DNA of 56,920 bases from Klebsiella pneumoniae (GCA_945862315.1 CAMAXW010000023.1:1-56920); one strand, 5' to 3'; counted from the stretch's first letter, positions 18,534 to 28,684 are shown. A program made the numbers and translations. Notes: generated from the sequence alone by a model not told the origin.

Positions 18534-20054
18534 ATGCCTGAAGAAATCCTAGTCAATATCACACCCCGGGAAACCCGGGTCGCCTTCGTCGAGAACGGTG
18601 TTCTTCAGGAAGTACTGATTGAGCGCAGCCGTCGGCGGGGTATCGTCAGTAACATCTATCTGGGTCGCATCAACCGGGTGCTGCCCGGTATGGGCGCGGC
18701 GTTTGTCGATATCGGCTTGAACCGGGCAGCGTTTTTGCACGTCTCCGACGTCGTCAGCGCCGAGTTAAAGAAAGATCTGACCGGCACCGAAGTGCCGATC
18801 GAACAGGCGGTGCATGAGGGGCAGAAAATTCTCGTGCAGGTCACCAAAGATCCTCTGGGATCTAAAGGCGCCCGGCTCACCACCTACCTCAGCATCCCCT
18901 CGCGTTATTTGGTTTTCATGCCTTATAGCAATGCGCTAGGGATCTCCCAGCGCATCGAAAACGAGGACGAACGGCGACGCCTGCGCGAAATTGTCCTCGC
19001 CCTCCAGCCCGGTCTAGCGCCGCTCGTCCACGCCGCCGACGAACGCAAGGCCGCTGGCAGTGTGCCGGTCGCCCAGGGCGGGGGGTTCATCGTTCGCACC
19101 GCCGCCGAAGGTGCCAGCACGACCGAACTCCAAGCCGACACCACGTTTTTACTGCGGCTCTGGGCATCTTTGGCCGAGCGGATCAGCACCGCCCCAGCCC
19201 CCTCTATCATTTATGAAGACCTACCGTTGGTGTTACGGGTCATGCGTGATCTGTCGGCGCCCAATGTCGAGAAAATCCGCATCGATTCTCGCGAAACCTT
19301 CGGGCGTGTCATGACCTTCGCGGAGCAACTGGTCCCCGCGTTGGTGCCCCGCATCGAGCACTACCCCGGTGAGCGGCCGATCATGGATCTTTACTCCACC
19401 GAGGACGAAATTCAGCGCGCACTCCAGCGCAAAGTAGACCTCAAATCAGGCGGCCACTTAGTGCTCGACCAAACCGAGGCCATGACCACCATCGACGTCA
19501 ACACCGGTGGCTTTGTGGGTCATCGCAACCTTGAAGAAACCATCTTCAAGACCAATCTCGAAGCGGCACAGGCTATCGCTCGACAACTGCGCCTGCGCAA
19601 TCTGGGCGGCATCATCATCGTTGATTTCATCGACATGCAGGAGGAGGAACACCGTCGGCAGGTGCTGCGCATGTTGGAGAAAAGCGTTGAGCGCGACCAC
19701 TCAAAAATTTCGATCAGCGAAGTGACGTCACTGGGCCTAGTGCAAATTACCCGCAAGCGCACTCGGGAGAGTCTCGAGCATGTCTTGTGCGAACCGTGTA
19801 AAACCTGCGCGGGGCGGGGCTCGCAAAAAACACCAGAAACCGTCTGCTATGAAATTCTGCGCGAAATCCTCCGTGAACAGCGGCAGTTCAACGCGCAGAA
19901 AATGCTGGTAGTGGCCTCACGTGCGGTGGTCGACTTACTCCTCGATGAAGAATCCACCAGCATCGCAGAACTCGAGGAATTCATCGGCATTCCCATTCGG
20001 TTTCAGATCGAGGTGAATTACACGCAGGAACAGTACGACGTCGTTCTGCTCTAA
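18534..20054 (+). CDS. rng: Ribonuclease G
   Basis: A 506-residue RNase E/G family endoribonuclease for 16S rRNA 5' maturation and mRNA decay. The S1 domain is at about residues 38-125 (N-I-Y-L-G-R-I-N-R-V-L-P-G-M-G-A-A-F-V-D-I-G), and the catalytic metal-binding region reads I-D-V-N-T-G-G-F near 322 and I-I-V-D-F-I-D-M near 363. The zinc link C-E-P-C-K-T-C-A-G-R-G is near 420. The ATG at 18534 is used; an in-frame TTG two codons earlier is less likely. The length matches RNase G, without the long scaffold tail of RNase E. The yhdP-like gene follows after 9 bp. Confidence 0.95.
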   Translation: MPEEILVNITPRETRVAFVENGVLQEVLIERSRRRGIVSNIYLGRINRVLPGMGAAFVDIGLNRAAFLHVSDVVSAELKKDLTGTEVPIEQAVHEGQKILVQVTKDPLGSKGARLTTYLSIPSRYLVFMPYSNALGISQRIENEDERRRLREIVLALQPGLAPLVHAADERKAAGSVPVAQGGGFIVRTAAEGASTTELQADTTFLLRLWASLAERISTAPAPSIIYEDLPLVLRVMRDLSAPNVEKIRIDSRETFGRVMTFAEQLVPALVPRIEHYPGERPIMDLYSTEDEIQRALQRKVDLKSGGHLVLDQTEAMTTIDVNTGGFVGHRNLEETIFKTNLEAAQAIARQLRLRNLGGIIIVDFIDMQEEEHRRQVLRMLEKSVERDHSKISISEVTSLGLVQITRKRTRESLEHVLCEPCKTCAGRGSQKTPETVCYEILREILREQRQFNAQKMLVVASRAVVDLLLDEESTSIAELEEFIGIPIRFQIEVNYTQEQYDVVLL

Positions 20055-20063
20055 ATAATTAAC

Positions 20064-23000
20064 ATGCGTTCATTTCTTCATCGCCTCTTGCTCACCACCT
20101 GGCACTTGTTGGCGGGGGTTCTGGTAGTCGCAGCCCTGCTCAGTTTGGGCCTGCGTTACGCGCTGCAGCACATTGACCAGCAACCCGCCATCCTCGCCCG
20201 GTGGGTAACCGAACTCGGCCACCTGCCTATCGCGCTGGGCGGGGTCGATGCCAGCTGGTCAGGTAGGCGGCCGCAGATCATCCTGCATGCGTTGCAAGTG
20301 ATGCCCAAGCCGGATGGCAGCGCGGCGGTGCACTGTGCCAAAGTGCAAATTAGTCTGGCGCCGCTGGCATCTCTAATCCGGGGCGAACCCGTGCTGCATA
20401 GTCTGGAAATCGACGGGCTGGGGCTAGGCGTCATCCGCGAAACAGACGGCCATTTTGCCATCGCCGGCTTGCCACCAACCCGCTCACCGGTGTTCGGCTG
20501 GCTCCTGCGACAACCCCGCATTGGCGTGCGCGGCGCCACCGTAAACTTCACAGACCGGCACACCGACACGCCGCCCGTCACCTTTACCAGCCCGGCACTT
20601 CTGCTGCGCCAGGTGCACGGCACCACGCGCATTCGGGGGCTAGCCGCGACCAGCATGGCACCGGCAGATACCACGGATTTCCAGTTGGATCTCCCGCACA
20701 CCGATCTAGGGGGCCTCGCTGAATTACGCCTGCTGCTGCGCGCCACCCCTCTCTCCGAACTCGCCCGTTTCCTCGGCCACCCGCAGCCGGCGCTGGACGC
20801 CGCCACGCTAAGCGGCCGCGTGTGGCTACGCTTCAGCCCCCAGGCGCTGCAACGGGCCGCCTTCGATGCGCAACTGACCCTCGCCCAGCCAGCAGAGTCG
20901 CGGCGGGTGTTGACGCTGCGCGGCGTGGCCCAAGTGCAAAATGACCGATGGGATCTCGCACTCAGCGAGTTTTCAGCCACCCCGAATGGGCCATCCACCG
21001 CCTCCCCCTTGAACCTGCGCGGCACGCTGACCCTGGGTGCGGATACGCTGCGCTTGGCACTGCTCTGCGAGACGCTGCCCACCGACTTGCTCGCCAAGCT
21101 ACCCGGCGTCCCCGCCGATTGGTCGCGCACCTTGACACCGCAGGGCGAACTGCGCGGGGTTCAGCTGGGACTAGCCACCGCAAGCGCCACGCCATGGCGG
21201 ATTTATGTGGCGGGAAAACTCCACGCGGTCGGACTCGCAGCGCGACACCCCTTGCCAGGGTTCAGCGGCTTCGCGGGGGGGTTCGCGGTGAATCGTAGCG
21301 GTGGCGCCGTGGCGCTGAACACCCACAATTTTCAGGTGCAGCAGGCCGATCATTTCCCCGCTGGCGTGCAGGTGGGTGCCCCCACCGGGCTTGTTGTCTG
21401 GCGTTCACAGGCTGCTGGCTGGCAGGTTCAAACGCCCGGCTTGCTAGCCACCGTGCAGGGTCTGCCGCTGCAACTTAAAGGTTCGGCCGAGTGGCAACCC
21501 GGCGCACGGCCCAGTCTAGATGTGGCGTTGCGCCTGGGGCCAGGCCCACTCAACGCGCTGGAGACCCTCGTGCCCCTTGGCGCGCTGCCCGAGCGGGGCG
21601 AAAAATGGCTGCGCGAGGCCTTCACCGGCGGGCAGCTCGAGGAAATCTCGGTGGCACTGCGGGGCAATCTCGCGGACTTTCCGTTTGATCACGGCGAGGG
21701 CGTTTTTAGCACCGAGTTTGCCTTCTCCAACACCCGCTTAAAGTTCTCGCATAACTGGCTACCGCTCACCACAGCCGCCGCTCACGGCACCGTGAGCGGG
21801 CGCACAGTGCAAGCCACCCTCAGCGCGGCCACGTTTGCTGACTCGCACGCCGGCGATATCAGCCTGCGCATTGAGGATGTTCTCAGCAAGGTCCCAGTGT
21901 TGCGCGCCCAAGGCACCCTGCACACGAATTTCAGCGACGTCCAACAGATGTTGGCGCAAAGTCCGCTGCAAAATCTCCTCACCAAACCCTTAGATGGCAT
22001 CGTGCTAGAGGGCCCTTTTGACCTCGCGCTCGATCTCAATCTGGGGCTGCATCGCGGTGCCCACCACCTCGCCAGCGGGCACGTGGACTTCCGCACAAAC
22101 AGGCTCCATTCGCCCCGCGACGGGCTGGCGTTGGAGGCGTTAACCGGACGTATTAGTTTTATTGAACACCGTTGGTTCGGCGAGCAGATCAGCGCCACAC
22201 TGGACACCATGCCGGTCACCCTGAGCGCCCACGGGGAGCGCGACGCGCAAGGGGGTAACCAGACGCAGGTAACGCTACAGGGACACGCTGATGTCCCGCA
22301 GATTGGGGCCTACATCGAGCGATACGCCCCCTCGATGCTCCCGTGGCTCGACGCCCAGGGTGACCCGCTGGGCGCTCTATCAGGCGCCACCGATTGGCGG
22401 GCCACCTTGGATATCGCACCATCCGCCAACGATCTCCAAGCGCCGATAAAGCGCCTGAGCATCGAGTCCTCACTCACCGGGCTCGCGCTGGGCCTGCCCG
22501 CGCCACTGACCAAGACCGCCGCCCAAGCACAGACCTTCCACCTCGTCACCGAATTCGGCGGAAACGGGCCACGTACCACCCACGTGACCTTAGGCAAGAT
22601 ACTGCAAGCGACCGTGCGACGTCAGCCGAGCGCCGATGGCAGCACGGACTTGAGCAGTCTCGACCTCGCTTTTGGCGGCGCCGAACCGGTGCGCAATGAA
22701 CCCGGCATCTTTATTCACGGCAAGGTCAGCAGCTTGCTGTTGGAGGAGTGGGCCCGCGTGCTGCACGCGAGCGGCAGCCCGCTGCCAACACTGCCCCTGC
22801 GCTTCGACCTCGCGTTAGCAGGCCTTGGTGTGCTCGGCCAGCAGTTTGACGCGGTCACCCTGCGCGGCGAGAAAAACGCCGAGGGCTGGCTGGCACACAT
22901 CGAGAGCGCACGCGTGGCGGGCACCGTATGGGTGCCGCTCGATCCGCTGCACACACCGCTGGTGCTCACGCTGTCACGGCTGTGGTTGGCCCCGCGGGTG

Positions 23001-23849
23001 GGCGCCGCGCCGCAGACCCTGATGGATCCCAGCAGCCTGCCCACCGTGACCCTGACCTGCGAGTCTTTTCGCTACGGCGATATCGACTTTGGCAACACCG
23101 CAGTGACCACGACGCGCAGCGACACCGGCCTAAATTTGCAGGCGTTGGCGATTACCAACCCGGCCTATCAACTCACTGCAAGCGGCGCTTGGTCGCTCGT
23201 CAAGGCACAGCATCACTCGGCACTTAACCTTGAGATTCGCAGCCCGAAATTGGCGCCAATGCTCTCCAGTTTTGGCTATGCGATGGCGGGGGTTGCCGGT
23301 GCGCCAGCCGTGCTCGGCCTCACGGCGCAGTGGCCCGGCATGCCGACACAATTCAGCCTCGACAACTTAACGGGCCAACTAAACTTGCACGTGAAAAAAG
23401 GCCGCATGCTCGATATAGAGCCCGGCAGCGGCCGCTTCTTTGGCCTGCTCTCCGTACAAATGCTGCCGCGCCGACTCACGTTGGATTTCGCCGATTTTTT
23501 TAAAAAGGGCTTCGCCTTTGACCGGATCGATGGCACTTTTGATCTCGAGCACGGCAACGCTTACACCAACAGCCTGATCATGGCGGGCCCCTCGGCTACC
23601 GTGGAAGTCTCGGGACGGGCCGGACTCGCCGCGCAGGATTACGACCAGCGCGCGGTCGTTACCCCGGCGCTCGCCTCCAGCCTGCCGTGGGCCGGGGCGT
23701 TCTTTGGTCCCGCCGGGATCGGCGTGGCGGCGGCGATCTATTTGGGGCAAAAAACCTTCACGCAAATTCCGCAGCAAGTGGATCGCTTTCTAAGCCGCCG
23801 TTACGCCATCATCGGCCCATGGCATGACCCCAAAATCGAACGCCTGTAA
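20064..23849 (+). CDS. yhdP: YhdP-like AsmA-family envelope protein
   Basis: A 1,261-residue protein of the YhdP family (TIGR02099/DUF3971), anchored in the inner membrane by an N-terminal helix (about residues 8-31) with a very large periplasmic part. Family members bridge the envelope and help move phospholipids to the outer membrane. The C-terminus has the AsmA-like segment F-D-R-I-D-G-T-F-D-L-E-H-G-N-A-Y-T-N-S and then the family ending D-Q-R-A-V-V-T-P-A-L. It starts 9 bp after rng, the same order as in E. coli. No ribosome-binding site stands out before the ATG, so coupling to rng is likely. Confidence 0.9.
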   Translation: MRSFLHRLLLTTWHLLAGVLVVAALLSLGLRYALQHIDQQPAILARWVTELGHLPIALGGVDASWSGRRPQIILHALQVMPKPDGSAAVHCAKVQISLAPLASLIRGEPVLHSLEIDGLGLGVIRETDGHFAIAGLPPTRSPVFGWLLRQPRIGVRGATVNFTDRHTDTPPVTFTSPALLLRQVHGTTRIRGLAATSMAPADTTDFQLDLPHTDLGGLAELRLLLRATPLSELARFLGHPQPALDAATLSGRVWLRFSPQALQRAAFDAQLTLAQPAESRRVLTLRGVAQVQNDRWDLALSEFSATPNGPSTASPLNLRGTLTLGADTLRLALLCETLPTDLLAKLPGVPADWSRTLTPQGELRGVQLGLATASATPWRIYVAGKLHAVGLAARHPLPGFSGFAGGFAVNRSGGAVALNTHNFQVQQADHFPAGVQVGAPTGLVVWRSQAAGWQVQTPGLLATVQGLPLQLKGSAEWQPGARPSLDVALRLGPGPLNALETLVPLGALPERGEKWLREAFTGGQLEEISVALRGNLADFPFDHGEGVFSTEFAFSNTRLKFSHNWLPLTTAAAHGTVSGRTVQATLSAATFADSHAGDISLRIEDVLSKVPVLRAQGTLHTNFSDVQQMLAQSPLQNLLTKPLDGIVLEGPFDLALDLNLGLHRGAHHLASGHVDFRTNRLHSPRDGLALEALTGRISFIEHRWFGEQISATLDTMPVTLSAHGERDAQGGNQTQVTLQGHADVPQIGAYIERYAPSMLPWLDAQGDPLGALSGATDWRATLDIAPSANDLQAPIKRLSIESSLTGLALGLPAPLTKTAAQAQTFHLVTEFGGNGPRTTHVTLGKILQATVRRQPSADGSTDLSSLDLAFGGAEPVRNEPGIFIHGKVSSLLLEEWARVLHASGSPLPTLPLRFDLALAGLGVLGQQFDAVTLRGEKNAEGWLAHIESARVAGTVWVPLDPLHTPLVLTLSRLWLAPRVGAAPQTLMDPSSLPTVTLTCESFRYGDIDFGNTAVTTTRSDTGLNLQALAITNPAYQLTASGAWSLVKAQHHSALNLEIRSPKLAPMLSSFGYAMAGVAGAPAVLGLTAQWPGMPTQFSLDNLTGQLNLHVKKGRMLDIEPGSGRFFGLLSVQMLPRRLTLDFADFFKKGFAFDRIDGTFDLEHGNAYTNSLIMAGPSATVEVSGRAGLAAQDYDQRAVVTPALASSLPWAGAFFGPAGIGVAAAIYLGQKTFTQIPQQVDRFLSRRYAIIGPWHDPKIERL

Positions 23850-23856
23850 CCCTCCA

Positions 23857-24345
23857 ATGACGAGCGCAGCTATGTCCCATGCAACCTTATGGAAACCCAA
23901 CACCGTGGTGGCGGCGATTGTCGAACGCGAAGGCCGCTATCTTTGCGTCGAGGAGGACGATGGCGGCCGCGCGGTTTTCAACCAACCGGCGGGCCATCTG
24001 GATCCGGGTGAAAGCCTGTTAGAGGCGGTACGGCGCGAAACCTTGGAAGAATCTGGCTGGCACATTGAACCCACCGGCCTCATCGGCATCTATCTCATAC
24101 AGCCGCCAGACAGCGAGGTGACCTACCTGCGCTTTTGCTTTCGCGCGACGGCGCTACGCCATGCCCCAGAACGCAAACTCGACCCGGAAATTATCCGCGC
24201 CGTGTGGCTCACACACGCCGAATTGCTGGCCGTGCGCGAACGGCATCGCAGCCCGCTCGTGATGCGCTGCGTGGACGACGCCCTCACGGGACAAGACACG
24301 CCCTTAGCGCTGCTGCGCGACCTGCGTTTCCCCACCTCAAGCTGA
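23857..24345 (+). CDS. nudJ: Nudix hydrolase NudJ (phosphatase-type)
   Basis: A 162-residue Nudix protein. The box is G-H-L-D-P-G-E-S-L-L-E-A-V-R-R-E-T-L-E-E-S-G-W, complete at the catalytic Glu residues. Its sequence and position directly before mnmA match NudJ (YmfB), which releases phosphate from nucleoside and thiamine diphosphates. The start may be the ATG at 23857 or the one at 23872 (M-S-H-A-T-L-W); neither has a strong ribosome-binding site. Confidence 0.87.
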   Translation: MTSAAMSHATLWKPNTVVAAIVEREGRYLCVEEDDGGRAVFNQPAGHLDPGESLLEAVRRETLEESGWHIEPTGLIGIYLIQPPDSEVTYLRFCFRATALRHAPERKLDPEIIRAVWLTHAELLAVRERHRSPLVMRCVDDALTGQDTPLALLRDLRFPTSS

Positions 24346-24357
24346 GCGCCTCACGCG

Positions 24358-25455
24358 ATGCCGACTGCTGCTGCTGATACCCACGTCGTGGTTGCGCTGT
24401 CGGGTGGCGTGGATTCTTCCGTGGCGGCCCTCGAACTGGTCCGCGCCGGCTATCAGGTGTCGGCGCTCTTCATGAAGAATTGGAACGAGCCCACCGACGA
24501 TGGCCGCTGCCGTTGGGAAGACGATGTCGCCGACGCCCTAGACGTTTGCGAGCGCCTGGCCATTCCACTCAATACCGTGGACCTCTCACAGGCGTACTGG
24601 GAGGGCGTGTTCGCGGATTTTCTCGCCGAATACGCGCGTGGACGAACCCCTAACCCAGACGTCCTGTGCAACCGAGAAGTGAAATTCAAAGCTTTTCTGG
24701 CGGCGGCCCGCGAGCTGGGTGGCAGCGTTATCGCCACCGGCCACTATGCGAGAATTCGGCACACCGCGAGCGGTGCCGAGCTCCTCAAAGGTGCTGACCA
24801 CAACAAAGATCAAAGCTATTTTTTGCACGCGCTCAGCCCCGCGCAATTGAACGCCGCGTGGTTTCCGGTGGGTGAAATGCCCAAGCCCGAGGTCCGCGCT
24901 AAAGCACTGGCCGCCGGCTTGTCCACCCACGCCAAAAAAGACAGCACCGGCATTTGCTTCATCGGCGAACAGCCTTTTAGGGCATTTCTGGCGCGTTTCC
25001 TGCCAGCGCAAACGGGGGTGATCAAAACCCTCAACGAACAAGCGGTAGGCGAGCACCCCGGGGTTATTTACTACACGCTGGGCCAGCGCGAAGGCCTGCG
25101 TATCGGTGGGGTACGCGGCGCGGTCGAAGGGCCTTGGTTTGTGGTCGCCAAAGATGTGGCCAACAACGTGCTCTACGTGGCGCAAGGCCATGACCATCCC
25201 GCGTTACTGACCCAGCGACTGCTGGCCGATGGTGTGACTTGGATCGCCGGCGTGCCCCCCGCGCTGCCTGTACGGTGCGCGGCCAAGACGCGCTATCGCC
25301 AGCCCGACCAAGCCTGCGTCATCGAAACCCTCATCGAGGGCCGCGCCAGCGTGGTGTTCGAGCGTCCCCAACGAGCGGTCACACCGGGCCAGTCGGTGGT
25401 GTTCTATCAGGGTGATATTTGCCTGGGCGGTGGGGTCATCGACAGCAGTTTTTAA
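24358..25455 (+). CDS. mnmA: tRNA-specific 2-thiouridylase MnmA
   Basis: A 365-residue enzyme that thiolates U34 in tRNAs for Lys, Glu and Gln. The PP-loop S-G-G-V-D-S-S is at about residues 15-21. The two catalytic cysteines are in P-D-V-L-C-N-R-E-V-K-F near residue 103 and S-T-G-I-C-F-I-G near residue 200. The family ending G-G-G-V-I is present. The gene follows nudJ by 12 bp, an order conserved in gammaproteobacteria. Confidence 0.96.
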   Translation: MPTAAADTHVVVALSGGVDSSVAALELVRAGYQVSALFMKNWNEPTDDGRCRWEDDVADALDVCERLAIPLNTVDLSQAYWEGVFADFLAEYARGRTPNPDVLCNREVKFKAFLAAARELGGSVIATGHYARIRHTASGAELLKGADHNKDQSYFLHALSPAQLNAAWFPVGEMPKPEVRAKALAAGLSTHAKKDSTGICFIGEQPFRAFLARFLPAQTGVIKTLNEQAVGEHPGVIYYTLGQREGLRIGGVRGAVEGPWFVVAKDVANNVLYVAQGHDHPALLTQRLLADGVTWIAGVPPALPVRCAAKTRYRQPDQACVIETLIEGRASVVFERPQRAVTPGQSVVFYQGDICLGGGVIDSSF

Positions 25456-25570
25456 CCCGCTCGCGCGCTAGCGCTACAACCCGCGCCCGTAATTGCCGAT
25501 AATGCCGGGCCTAACCTTAACCCCCCCGCTAGGCGGCCAATCGCGGCTGCCAGCCCGTCCGGAGACCGCC

Positions 25571-28231
25571 ATGACCAACAGCTTTAACGCACGTGCCAAC
25601 CTCAGTGTCGGTGGCAAGCAATATCAGTACTACCGCCTCGAGGCCTTGGCGGATCGCTTTAACGTGGCGCGCCTGCCCTACGCCTACAAAATTTTGCTCG
25701 AGAACCTCCTGCGGCACGAAGATGGCATCAACACCACGCGCGCCGACATCGAGGCGCTGGCCGGTGCTGATCTCAAAAACCTGCCGGTCAAAGACCTCAA
25801 CTTCACGCCTGCCCGCGTGGTGCTGCAGGATTTCACCGGTGTGCCTTGCGTGGTGGATCTCGCGGCCATGCGTGACGCCATCAAGACCCTCGGTGGTGAC
25901 GCCGCCAAGGTCAACCCGCTGTGCCCGGTAGAGTTAGTCATCGACCACTCGGTGATGATCGACCATTACGGCTCCAAAGAATCCTTGGACTTAAACGCCA
26001 AAGTGGAATTTCAACGCAACGCCGAACGTTACACTTTTCTGCGTTGGGGCCAGGCCGCGTTGCAGAACTTCAAGGCCGTACCGCCGGACACCGGCATCGT
26101 TCATCAGATCAACATTGAATACCTCGCGCGGGTCGTCTTTGAAAAAGACGGCCTGCTCTACCCGGATAGCTGTTTTGGCACCGACTCCCACACCACCATG
26201 GTGAACGGGATCGGCGTGTTGGGCTGGGGCGTGGGCGGCATTGAGGCCGAAGCCGCCATGCTCGGCCAGCCATCCTCCATGCTGATGCCCGAGGTAATCG
26301 GCGTGCGGGTCACCGGCAAACTGGCCGAGGGCGCCACCGCCACCGATCTCGTGCTCACGGTGACTGAAACACTGCGCCGCCGTGGTGTAGTCGAAAAATT
26401 CGTTGAGTTCTTCGGCCCCGGGCTGGCCAATCTCGCCGCCTCGGACCGCAATACCATTGCCAATATGGGCCCGGAATACGGTGCTACCTGCGGCATTTTC
26501 CCGATCGACGAAGAAACCCTCAACTACCTGCGGCTGACCGGCCGCAGCGAAGAAGCTATTGCGGTGGTGAAAGCCTACGCGCAAGCCCAAGGCATGTGGT
26601 GGACGGCGCAGGCGCTAGAGGCCGATTACAGCGATGTGCTGCATCTGGATCTTGGGTCGATTCTGCCCTCGCTGGCCGGCCCCAAACGCCCCCAGGACCG
26701 CGTGTTATTGAGCGCCATGCAAGCCAACTTCCGCGAGGCTTTTGCCGCCGAACAGCCAAGCCGCCCCAGCAAAGGACCCGCCACGATCACCGACCGCGGC
26801 CAAACCTACCAGCTCAAAGACGGCGCGGTCGTGATCGCGGCCATCACTTCGTGCACCAATACCTCAAACCCCAATGTGCTGATCGGTGCCGGTTTGCTGG
26901 CGCGCAAAGCCCGTGCTTTGGGCCTAAAAACCCAGCCGTGGGTTAAAACGTCGCTGGCGCCGGGTTCTAAGGTGGTCACGGATTACCTCGCCAAAGCGGG
27001 CCTCATCGAAGACCTCGAGTACTTGGGCTTTTATGTGGTGGCCTACGGGTGCACCACTTGCATCGGCAACTCCGGCCCGCTCAACGCGCCTATCGGCAAA
27101 GCCATCAGCGAGCACACGCTGTCGGTGTCGGCGGTGCTCTCGGGCAACCGTAATTTTGAGGGTCGGGTGCACCAAGACGTGCGGATGAACTACCTCGCCA
27201 GCCCCCCGCTGGTCGTCGCCTACGCCATCGCCGGTTCCACCGATATCGATCTTAGCCGCGAACCACTGGGCCAGGATCAACACGGCAAAGATGTTTTCTT
27301 GAAAGACATCTGGCCATCCAATCAGGAAATTCAAACGGCCGTGGCCGCAGCCGTCACTGCCGAACTGTTTAAAAACAGCTACGCCGATGTGCTCAAGGGG
27401 GATGCTCGTTGGCAGAGCATCCAAATCACCGAGTCCGAAACCTACCCGTGGGAACCCCGCTCGACCTACGTGCAAAACCCACCGTACTTCGAAGGCATGA
27501 CCATGACCCCGCCGGGCATTTCGCCCATCCAGGGCGCGCGCTGTTTGGCCGTGCTGGGCGACTCCATCACCACCGACCACATCAGCCCGGCCGGCGACAT
27601 CAAGAAAGACGGTCCCGCCGGCAAGTACCTCATGGCACACGGTGTGGAACAGGCAGATTTCAACAGCTTTGGCTCGCGTCGCGGCAACCATGAAATCATG
27701 ATGCGCGGCACTTTCGCCAATACCCGGATCAAGAACCGCATGACCCCCGGGGTAGAAGGCGGCGTGAGCCGTTACCTCAATGGCAGCGCCGGCCCGGTGG
27801 AACCCATCTACGATGTGGCGATGAAATACGCCGCGCACAACACCCCGCTGGTGGTCATTGCCGGCAAAGAATACGGCACCGGCTCCTCCCGGGACTGGGC
27901 CGCCAAAGGCACGTTCCTGTTGGGTGTAAAAGCCGTTATCTCCGAGAGTTTTGAGCGCATCCATCGCGCCAACTTGGTGGGCATGGGCGTTTTACCGCTG
28001 AACTTCGTCAACGGGGAGAGCGCGGCGAGCTTAGGGCTGGATGGCAGCGAAGTGTTTGACTTCGAAGGACTGCACGAAGGCGCCACCGAACTGCGGGTCA
28101 CGGCGCGCAAGCCCGATGGCACCACGCAGACCTTTCAGGCCCGGGTGCGGGTGAACACCCCGGTGGAATGGTCCTACTACGCGCACGGTGGTGTGTTGCA
28201 ATACATGCTGCGCCAGATGGCGGCTAAATAG
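25571..28231 (+). CDS. acnA: Aconitate hydratase A
   Basis: An 886-residue aconitase that interconverts citrate and isocitrate in the TCA cycle through a [4Fe-4S] cluster. Cluster ligands are visible in I-T-S-C-T-N-T-S-N-P and Y-G-C-T-T-C-I-G-N-S-G. The small domain carries G-T-G-S-S-R-D-W-A-A-K-G near residue 775. The length fits AcnA/IRP1-type aconitase. The ATG at 25571 lies a few bases after G-G-A-G; the open frame upstream to 25493 is not family-like. A strong intrinsic terminator follows the stop. Confidence 0.97.
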   Translation: MTNSFNARANLSVGGKQYQYYRLEALADRFNVARLPYAYKILLENLLRHEDGINTTRADIEALAGADLKNLPVKDLNFTPARVVLQDFTGVPCVVDLAAMRDAIKTLGGDAAKVNPLCPVELVIDHSVMIDHYGSKESLDLNAKVEFQRNAERYTFLRWGQAALQNFKAVPPDTGIVHQINIEYLARVVFEKDGLLYPDSCFGTDSHTTMVNGIGVLGWGVGGIEAEAAMLGQPSSMLMPEVIGVRVTGKLAEGATATDLVLTVTETLRRRGVVEKFVEFFGPGLANLAASDRNTIANMGPEYGATCGIFPIDEETLNYLRLTGRSEEAIAVVKAYAQAQGMWWTAQALEADYSDVLHLDLGSILPSLAGPKRPQDRVLLSAMQANFREAFAAEQPSRPSKGPATITDRGQTYQLKDGAVVIAAITSCTNTSNPNVLIGAGLLARKARALGLKTQPWVKTSLAPGSKVVTDYLAKAGLIEDLEYLGFYVVAYGCTTCIGNSGPLNAPIGKAISEHTLSVSAVLSGNRNFEGRVHQDVRMNYLASPPLVVAYAIAGSTDIDLSREPLGQDQHGKDVFLKDIWPSNQEIQTAVAAAVTAELFKNSYADVLKGDARWQSIQITESETYPWEPRSTYVQNPPYFEGMTMTPPGISPIQGARCLAVLGDSITTDHISPAGDIKKDGPAGKYLMAHGVEQADFNSFGSRRGNHEIMMRGTFANTRIKNRMTPGVEGGVSRYLNGSAGPVEPIYDVAMKYAAHNTPLVVIAGKEYGTGSSRDWAAKGTFLLGVKAVISESFERIHRANLVGMGVLPLNFVNGESAASLGLDGSEVFDFEGLHEGATELRVTARKPDGTTQTFQARVRVNTPVEWSYYAHGGVLQYMLRQMAAK

Positions 28232-28240
28232 GCCAGACGG

Positions 28241-28286
28241 GCATTCGTCCCCGCCGAGCAGGTGGGGATGAATGCAGCGAGTTTTT
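28241..28286 (+). terminator. Intrinsic terminator after acnA
   Basis: A 12-bp stem (gcattcgtcccc at 28241-28252 with ggggatgaatgc at 28264-28275, one G-U pair) encloses an 11-base loop. Five T residues follow at 28282-28286. It begins ten bases after the acnA stop. Confidence 0.85.
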
Positions 28287-28310
28287 AGCGGCCAACTCGT
28301 GTACGCCAAA

Positions 28311-28339
28311 GCCTCGTCTGCCTAACGCGCAGGCGAGGC
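28311..28339 (-). terminator. Terminator-like hairpin downstream of the cupin gene
   Basis: An 11-bp stem (gcctcgtctgc with gcaggcgaggc, one G-U pair) and a seven-base loop lie between the convergent acnA and cupin genes. Read on the minus strand the stem is followed by only three T residues, so termination of the cupin transcript is plausible but not certain. Confidence 0.5.
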
Positions 28340-28362
28340 GGCACCCCGTGGGGCGGGCGGCA

Positions 28363-28653
28363 TCAGCCCTTCAGCTCCACTTCAATAAACGCCAGTTCCT
28401 CGGTGCCGCCGTTAATGACATTGTGCTCAACGCCCACGGGTCGCGCGTAGGCAACCCCCAAGGTGAGCACGGCTTCCACCGTACCGGACGGGGTTTCTAA
28501 GTGCAGCACCCCGTTGGTGACCGGCACCACCACATACTGCATCTCGTGTCGGTGCCAGCCGGTCTGCGCGCCGGGGGCGAAGCGCCATTCGGTCACGCGC
28601 ACCGACTCGTTATCGATTTGTACGGTCGCGACGGCAGCAGGGCGTTGGTCCAT
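28363..28653 (-). CDS. Small single-domain cupin
   Basis: A 96-residue single-domain cupin. The first cupin motif reads G-W-H-R-H-E-M-Q-Y-V-V-V-P and the second part ends G-V-E-H-N-V, so metal-binding His residues are present. The ATG at 28653 has a good A-G-G-A-G site eight bases upstream; the frame open further upstream overlaps the DUF486 gene. Such proteins bind metals and small ligands; no specific substrate can be given. Confidence 0.75.
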   Translation of the reverse strand: MDQRPAAVATVQIDNESVRVTEWRFAPGAQTGWHRHEMQYVVVPVTNGVLHLETPSGTVEAVLTLGVAYARPVGVEHNVINGGTEELAFIEVELKG

Positions 28654-28684
28654 AGGGTTCTCCTTTGCGGGCAGTGGGAAAAGC

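Noticed and set aside
20156-21130. A long minus-strand open frame inside the yhdP-like gene.
   Set aside because: The product is Ser/Arg-rich low-complexity sequence without motifs; it is a shadow of the real gene.
26924-27964. A 346-codon minus-strand open frame inside acnA.
   Set aside because: AcnA is highly conserved over the same bases and the antisense product has no recognisable domain.
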